This document shows positions 31,173 to 35,571 of a DNA stretch of 35,571 bases, in pieces (the first letter of the stretch is position 1; every line of letters starts with the position of its first letter). A program made the position numbers and the translations under genes. The stretch comes from JAAZMU01 sp964547725 (GTDB lineage: Bacteria > Patescibacteriota > Minisyncoccia > Minisyncoccales > Minisyncoccaceae): the NCBI GenBank assembly GCA_964547725.1, contig CAZJOO010000001.1, forward strand, positions 1 to 35,571, in the 5' to 3' direction. A model generated the notes under the pieces. The model worked only from the letters and a program-made list of their open reading frames with translations, was not told where the DNA came from and did no database searches.

Positions 31173-31597
31173 AAGAAAAAAAAGAAACAGAAATTCAAGA
31201 AGTAATAAATCATTTTTTCTACACCAAAGGATACACACTAGAACAAGTAAAGGAAGATTCTAAAAAAAGAAAAATTATTTATTCTAGATTCACTAGACCT
31301 GCTAAAGAATTAATTGAACTTGCTGGCTCTAAAGAAGCGGCCAAAAAAGCTATTAGCATAGTTTCTGATTGGGCAAAATCAAGAAATCTTGATTATGCTA
31401 TTGAAACTGTTTTTAAAAAGTGGTTAGAATTAGATAGTCTTAAGCCAAAAGAAGTTGTTAAAAAACCTTTTTACGAAGATCAACCAATGGTTTGGTCTCA
31501 AATGAAAAAGAAGTGGTTTGTTATCAATGACCAAGGAGAATGGCTTGAATTTGCCGGAGACGAAAAAAAAGATATCGTCTGGAAGATAAAAAAATAA
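31169..31597 (+). CDS. Conserved-looking hypothetical protein (142 aa)
   Basis: I do not recognise this family. The protein is soluble, with a helical first part (IQEVINHFFYTKGYTLEQV, RFTRPAKELIELAGSKEAAK, AISIVSDWAKSRNLDYAIETVFKKW) and a C-terminal part with several tryptophans (MVWSQMKKKWFVINDQGEWLEF). It is coupled to the upstream padR gene by a 4-nt overlap and followed by efp after 13 nt. The ordered hydrophobic pattern and operon fit support a real gene. A nucleic-acid-related role is only a guess. Confidence 0.7.
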   Translation: MKEKKETEIQEVINHFFYTKGYTLEQVKEDSKKRKIIYSRFTRPAKELIELAGSKEAAKKAISIVSDWAKSRNLDYAIETVFKKWLELDSLKPKEVVKKPFYEDQPMVWSQMKKKWFVINDQGEWLEFAGDEKKDIVWKIKK

Positions 31598-31610
31598 AAT
31601 CAATAAAAAT

Positions 31611-32177
31611 ATGTTATCATACTCAGAACTTATAAAAGGAAAAGTAATAATTGTTAATGAACAACCTTACGAAATCGTAGAGGCTCAATCTGTGTTTAAA
31701 GGTAGAGGACATTCCTACCTTCAAACAAAGCTTAAGAATCTAGCAACTGGAAGCGTTATTACAAAAACAATTCAACCAAGAGATAGCTTTGAAGAAGCTG
31801 ATATAGAAAAAAAGGAAGCTAAATTTATCTATAACAATAAAGGAAAACTTGTTTTTTCAGAAGTTGATAATCCTTCAAATAGATTCGAATTAACTGAAGA
31901 ACAAATCGGAGAAGAAGCAAAATTCTTGAACACTAACGGAATGGTAGAAACTCTCCTTTTTGGCGATAAAATAATCAACGTTAAACTTCCTATTAAAGTA
32001 CAATTAAAAGTAATAGAAGTTACTCCAGGAGTTAAAGGCGATAGAGCCGCTTCGGGTAATAAAGCTATTACTCTTGAAAATGGGACTATTATGAACGCTC
32101 CCCTCTTTATTAATAAAGATGATATTATTGAAATTAATACAGAAAGAGGAGAATACGTTAGAAGAACAAATGAGTAA
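31611..32177 (+). CDS. efp: Elongation factor P
   Basis: A 188-aa, three-domain EF-P that rescues ribosomes stalled at proline runs. Domain I has the loop FKGRGHSYLQTKLKNL, where most bacteria have PGKGQAF with a modified Lys. Here the tip residue is Arg32. The EF-P signature near the C-terminus is seen in VTPGVKGDRAASGNKAITLENG. An arginine tip is known from the EarP/rhamnose branch, but no EarP gene is in the window. It overlaps the thymidylate synthase gene by 8 nt. Confidence 0.95.
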   Translation: MLSYSELIKGKVIIVNEQPYEIVEAQSVFKGRGHSYLQTKLKNLATGSVITKTIQPRDSFEEADIEKKEAKFIYNNKGKLVFSEVDNPSNRFELTEEQIGEEAKFLNTNGMVETLLFGDKIINVKLPIKVQLKVIEVTPGVKGDRAASGNKAITLENGTIMNAPLFINKDDIIEINTERGEYVRRTNE

Positions 32178-33558
32178 TCAAACTTGGCCAAAATATTATA
32201 GCAATCAATTAATTATAAATGAGAGCGAAAACTCAAGTATTTCTATTGTTACAGGTTGGACAAAAAAAGAAGATATTTTTAAAGAACTTTCTCCTGCCTC
32301 AAAAGAAAAAACTTTGATTGTTGGCCAACTATATTCTAAAGAAGGAATAAATTTTATCATTAGGAATATATTTCTAAATCCTAAAATTAATTTTTTAATT
32401 ATCACTGGAAAAGATTTATCCGGAAGCGTAAAAGAATTTAAAAGCTTTTTAGCTGGAGATAAAAAAGAATATATCCACGAAGAAATACCTGAAGAAAAAG
32501 TAAACGAATTTGTAAATTATTTTAAAGAACATTCTCTTTTTGTCGAAGCTTCGGAAATTAACGAAGCCCTAAGCAATATAGACTTAACATCTCTACCTAA
32601 AACCTGGACTAATGAGCCGCTTAATTTTGAGGATCATTTAGCTAAAGGAGTAAATACTTTTCCTTCTGAAAAAGTTGGTTTTAGAATTGAAGGAGAAAAA
32701 GTTTCTGATGTTTGGCTTAAGGTTCTAGATAGAATCTTCAAATTCGGTTTTGAAAAATTAAGTTCTTATGGAGAGAAGCAAAGAGAGTTAATTAATATAA
32801 TGACAGTTATTAGCAATGACGACCCTGATAATCCATATCTTCCTTCCTACCTCTATTTCAACAAAGATGACTTATTAAACTATTACCCCCAAGTGATGAC
32901 AGACTGTGTTTTTGAAGGTGTAGAATACACTTATGGAAGTAGATTAAGAAAACACAACGGAATAAATCAAATAGAAGAAATAATTAATGAACTTAAAAAA
33001 GAAAATTATTCTAGAAGGGCAATTGCTTTTACTTGGAATGTTGAAAAAGATTGCGGAAACGCAAAAGCTCCTTGTCTTGATTTAGTTCAAACCCTAGTCC
33101 AAAAAGATACCCTCTATTTAACCGCCTATTTTCGCAGTAATGATATGTTTAGAGCCTGGCCTCAAAATGCTTACGGACTCTTAAAAATTCAAAAAGAAAT
33201 AGCCGAAGCGTTAAGCTTTAAAATTGGTAAGTTGATTGTCGTTTCTTGTTCTGCTCATATTTACGAACGTGATTTTCTTGAAGCGCAAAAAATGATTGGA
33301 AAGAACAAACCAAAACTAGAATGTCAAATAGACCCAAGAGGAAATTTTGTTATTGAAGTTAATAATAATGAAATGATTGTAAAACATTTTGACGCCGAAG
33401 GAACTTTTTTGCAAGAATTTAAAGGAAGTAGTGCTGAAGAAATTAGAAATCAAATCAATACCTTTATAACAGACATCACTCACGCAATATATCTAGGAAC
33501 AGAATTGCATAAAGCAGAGCTTGCTTTAAAAAACAAAACTCCATATATTCAAGGATAA
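32170..33558 (+). CDS. Thymidylate synthase with N-terminal MtrA-like (DUF4346-type) domain
   Basis: A 462-aa two-domain protein; the ATG at 32170 is preferred over 32119, which lies deep in efp. Residues about 10-130 resemble the domain related to tetrahydromethanopterin S-methyltransferase subunit A (LIVGQLYSKEGINFIIRNIFLNP, FLIITGKDLSG). Residues about 165-462 are a ThyA fold with the catalytic Cys302 (KAPCLDLVQ), RSND (322-325), N333 and the VVSCSAHIYERD block. It converts dUMP to dTMP with a reduced folate. The N-terminal domain is also found fused to thymidylate synthases in archaea and CPR, and its job there is unclear. Confidence 0.85.
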   Translation: MSNQTWPKYYSNQLIINESENSSISIVTGWTKKEDIFKELSPASKEKTLIVGQLYSKEGINFIIRNIFLNPKINFLIITGKDLSGSVKEFKSFLAGDKKEYIHEEIPEEKVNEFVNYFKEHSLFVEASEINEALSNIDLTSLPKTWTNEPLNFEDHLAKGVNTFPSEKVGFRIEGEKVSDVWLKVLDRIFKFGFEKLSSYGEKQRELINIMTVISNDDPDNPYLPSYLYFNKDDLLNYYPQVMTDCVFEGVEYTYGSRLRKHNGINQIEEIINELKKENYSRRAIAFTWNVEKDCGNAKAPCLDLVQTLVQKDTLYLTAYFRSNDMFRAWPQNAYGLLKIQKEIAEALSFKIGKLIVVSCSAHIYERDFLEAQKMIGKNKPKLECQIDPRGNFVIEVNNNEMIVKHFDAEGTFLQEFKGSSAEEIRNQINTFITDITHAIYLGTELHKAELALKNKTPYIQG

Positions 33559-33563
33559 TACCA

Positions 33564-33592
33564 TTGACATTTTAATCTATTTATTCTATAAT
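33564..33592 (+). promoter_or_regulatory. Perfect-consensus sigma70 promoter for the fused inositol-phosphate synthase
   Basis: TTGACA (33564-33569), 17-nt spacer, TATAAT (33587-33592). This is the best promoter match in the window. Confidence 0.85.
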
Positions 33593-33597
33593 TAAGT

Positions 33598-33615
33598 CAT
33601 GAACTTTTGTTCATG
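33598..33615 (+). promoter_or_regulatory. 5'-end hairpin of the fused-synthase mRNA
   Basis: CATGAAC and GTTCATG pair around a TTTT loop, right at the expected transcription start (near 33599). Such hairpins often stabilise mRNA. As DNA it is also an operator-like palindrome. A GGAG ribosome-binding site follows at 33634-33637. Confidence 0.55.
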
Positions 33616-33645
33616 GTAGCACATTGAAATTTTGGAGTTTCTAAA

Positions 33646-35505
33646 ATGTCACAAAAAATTAACACCGGAAAAGAATGTACCGAAAACACGATCAAAATCG
33701 CAATTGCAGGAATTGGTAACTGTGCAAGTGCCTTAATTCAAGGTCTAACATATTACCGAAAAATTAAATCTGGCTTTATACCAGGATTAATGCATCCTAC
33801 TATTTGTGGTTACCTTGTCTCTAATATTCAAATTGTTGCAGCAATCGATATCGACAAAAGAAAAGTTGGAAAAGATGTCTCGTTAGCAATTTTCGCCAAA
33901 CCAAATAACACTACCAGATTCTGTAAAAAAATGCCTAAAACAGGCGTTGTTGTGCAAATGGGGCCAGTGCTTGATGGTGTATCCGAACTAATGAGAACCT
34001 ATCCAAAAGATAGGACCTTTTTACCATCTAACGAAAAACCAGTCGATGTTGTAAACCTGCTCAAAGAAACAGGAGCACAAATATTAATCAACTACATGCC
34101 AGTCGGCTCAAAAAAAGCAACCGCATTTTATGCTCAAGCAGCGTTGGATGCTAATGTGGCTTTCATCAATGCCATGCCAGAATTTATTTGTTCCGACGAA
34201 ACTTGGGCACAGAAATTCGAAGACGCTGGAATCCCTTGTTTAGGAGATGATGTAAAATCACAGTTGGGAGCAACTATCATTCACAGAGCGTTAGCTCATT
34301 TATTCTCTCAAAGAGGAATATCGTGTAAAAATAGTTACCAATTAAATGTTGGTGGAAACACTGACTTTGCCAATATGAAAGATCCACTGAGACTTAGTTC
34401 GAAAAAACTTTCTAAAACAGAGTCTGTCGAGTCTCAGTTATTAGAGAGACTCAATTACGACGATCTTCATGTCGGCCCCGCTGACTACATACCTTTCTTG
34501 GGGGATGAAAAAGAAGCATTTATTAGTATGCTTGGAACTGGTTTTGGAGAAAATCAAATCAAAATTTTTACCAGGTTGCAAGTAACCGATTCACCAAATT
34601 CTGCTGGTGTCATTATCGACGCCATTAGATTGGTTAAGGTTGCTCTCGATCGAAAAATAGGAGGACCACTCCTTGCATGTTCAGCCTTCTTAATGAAGCA
34701 TCCACTCATTCAAATGACTGATGATGAAGCTTGTGAAGGAGTAGAAAAATTCATTCGCGGAGAACATAAATGGATCACCGTTTTTCCATCAAGAACAAGC
34801 GACCTTTCTCAGTCAGGCGAATTTTACTCAGAAATCTTTACAGAAATCTGCAGAAAATTAGAGTACTTAGCTGAGAAAAATGATGTAACGTTTTGGAATA
34901 ATTCCGTGTCGGAAGAGTACTGTAACGAAGATGAATACCTTTCAAAATTAGAAGAGGTTATTTCCAGCAACGAGAATAAAGAAGAAAACACTTTATTTGT
35001 TTCATTCTGTTACATTAATAGAATGAAAGAGATGGAAGAAATTCTTAAAAAATTCTCTGGAAAAATAGTTGCCGTAAACTCTCCCTCTCCGGAAAATATC
35101 AAGTTACCAATCCTTACATATCTGGGACCAGACGATGTAAAGATTGGAGAATTGCTTGCTATTGAGGCCTTAAAACATAAGAAAGCCTCCTCCAAAACAT
35201 ATATCTTAGAACACAAGGAAAATTATTATCCATTTGTTCTGAGAGAAAAAGGCATTAAAAGCCTTGTTCCCGAAGCCATCGTCGTTTCTTTATTCGAAGG
35301 AATTCCAGAGATAAGCAAGGAAGACGTTGTTATCAGTTTCGGAAATAGAAGTACTGAAGCCCTAATCGATGCAAACATCAAAGCAATAATTATTGCAATT
35401 GATGAAAACAAAAGAATCAAAAAAGAGACTAATGTTATTTGCTTAAATCAAGAAGTTTCACAGTACGTAAACAAAATAGGAAGTATGCAAGCTGCAACTT
35501 CCTAA
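33646..35505 (+). CDS. Inositol-phosphate synthase fused to a sugar-binding-type domain
   Basis: A 619-aa protein. Residues about 16-373 are an inositol-1-phosphate synthase closely similar to the one at 28377 (IAIAGIGNCASALIQG, VPVGS-type MPVGSKKATAFYAQ, GDDVKSQLGATIIHR, SKKLSKTESVE, DSPNSAGVIIDAIR). Some blocks diverge: NMLER is NMKDP, and the EGR block before the DSPNSAG motif is changed, so activity may differ. Residues about 376-612 form a separate domain related to the cytosolic binding protein at 25906 (GKIVAVNSPSP versus GEIVFVNTPPP; FGNRSTEAL versus LGIRGTEVA). An allosteric or sensory role is inferred. GGAG lies 8 nt before the ATG, and base use looks less AT-rich than its neighbours. 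Confidence 0.88.
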   Translation: MSQKINTGKECTENTIKIAIAGIGNCASALIQGLTYYRKIKSGFIPGLMHPTICGYLVSNIQIVAAIDIDKRKVGKDVSLAIFAKPNNTTRFCKKMPKTGVVVQMGPVLDGVSELMRTYPKDRTFLPSNEKPVDVVNLLKETGAQILINYMPVGSKKATAFYAQAALDANVAFINAMPEFICSDETWAQKFEDAGIPCLGDDVKSQLGATIIHRALAHLFSQRGISCKNSYQLNVGGNTDFANMKDPLRLSSKKLSKTESVESQLLERLNYDDLHVGPADYIPFLGDEKEAFISMLGTGFGENQIKIFTRLQVTDSPNSAGVIIDAIRLVKVALDRKIGGPLLACSAFLMKHPLIQMTDDEACEGVEKFIRGEHKWITVFPSRTSDLSQSGEFYSEIFTEICRKLEYLAEKNDVTFWNNSVSEEYCNEDEYLSKLEEVISSNENKEENTLFVSFCYINRMKEMEEILKKFSGKIVAVNSPSPENIKLPILTYLGPDDVKIGELLAIEALKHKKASSKTYILEHKENYYPFVLREKGIKSLVPEAIVVSLFEGIPEISKEDVVISFGNRSTEALIDANIKAIIIAIDENKRIKKETNVICLNQEVSQYVNKIGSMQAATS

Positions 35506-35512
35506 TTTTTTT
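35479..35512 (+). terminator. Strong intrinsic terminator inside the end of the fused-synthase gene
   Basis: GGAAGT-A-TGCA pairs with TGCA-ACTTCC (35479-35502, one bulged A, 3-nt loop), followed after the stop codon by seven Ts (35506-35512). The stem encodes the last residues of the protein. Confidence 0.85.
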
Positions 35513-35529
35513 ATAGAAATAATACTTTG

Positions 35530-35571
35530 TGCCCCCAACAGGGCTCGAACCTGTGACCGTCAACTTAAAAG
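35530..35571 (-). tRNA. tRNA-Lys (UUU), 3' part, cut by the window edge
   Basis: Minus strand, from the anticodon loop to the discriminator base. The loop CTTTTAA gives anticodon TTT (35567-35569). It is followed by half-stem GTTGA, variable region CGGTC, T-arm ACAGG-TTCGAGC-CCTGT, acceptor strand TGGGGGC and discriminator A (35530). The 3' CCA is not fully encoded (A then CA). The 5' half lies beyond 35571. Confidence 0.9.

Noticed and set aside
32119..32169. Upstream extension of the thymidylate synthase frame inside efp
   Set aside because: The sequence is efp in another frame. The ATG at 32170 overlaps the efp end by only 8 nt, as is usual here.

Overview
The window is AT-rich, densely packed bacterial DNA. 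It most likely comes from a Candidate Phyla Radiation (Patescibacteria, probably Parcubacteria-like) genome. The clues are short intergenic gaps, many ATGA-type or longer gene overlaps, short versions of standard enzymes (a 769-aa type-2 ValRS, an AspRS without its usual insert), an EF-P with an Arg-tipped KGRG loop, a single XerC-like recombinase, and few Shine-Dalgarno sites. The assignment is inferred from gene character only.

Layout. 1-2.5 kb: 3' end of a U32 peptidase-family gene, rmuC, and rlmN broken by a 10-N assembly gap. 2.5-6 kb: a ferredoxin:thioredoxin reductase catalytic-chain homologue, pyrH, a Cas4/RecB-like Fe-S nuclease, xseA-xseB and a thioredoxin. 6-9.4 kb: a C-terminal processing protease, rplI and pyrG, ending at a bidirectional terminator that faces rpmA on the minus strand. 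9.7-13.4 kb: a small membrane protein, uppS, a 2H phosphoesterase, murC, a prepilin-like protein with a LamG-type domain, and a small membrane ORF. 13.5-24.3 kb: valS, aspS, a D,D-carboxypeptidase, then a peptidoglycan/division run mraY-murL-murD-ftsW-murG and a small secreted protein. The murL-murD pair implies that D-Glu enters peptidoglycan by L-Glu addition followed by epimerisation. 24.5-25.5 kb: xerC. 25.5-25.9 kb: a regulatory intergenic region with divergent consensus promoters and a probable unlisted 44-aa gene.

25.9-35.5 kb holds the most unusual content: a probable inositol-phospholipid locus. It has a minus-strand operon of myo-inositol-phosphate synthase, a PadR-like regulator and a CDP-alcohol phosphatidyltransferase. 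Around it are a PHP phosphoesterase, an MFS transporter, a second PadR-like regulator, and a cytosolic sugar-binding (type-1 periplasmic-binding-fold) protein. A second inositol-phosphate synthase carries a related binding domain fused to its C-terminus. A hypothetical gene, efp and a two-domain thymidylate synthase lie in between. The window ends inside a minus-strand tRNA-Lys(UUU).

Expression. Several genes (the FTR-like gene, the Fe-S nuclease, valS, murG, xerC, the PHP gene, ino1 and the second padR) have a -10-like hexamer ending exactly 6 nt before ATG and no Shine-Dalgarno site, as expected for leaderless mRNAs. In contrast, the two genes with binding-protein domains have TTGACA promoters with 17-nt spacers, real 5' leaders and clear Shine-Dalgarno sites.
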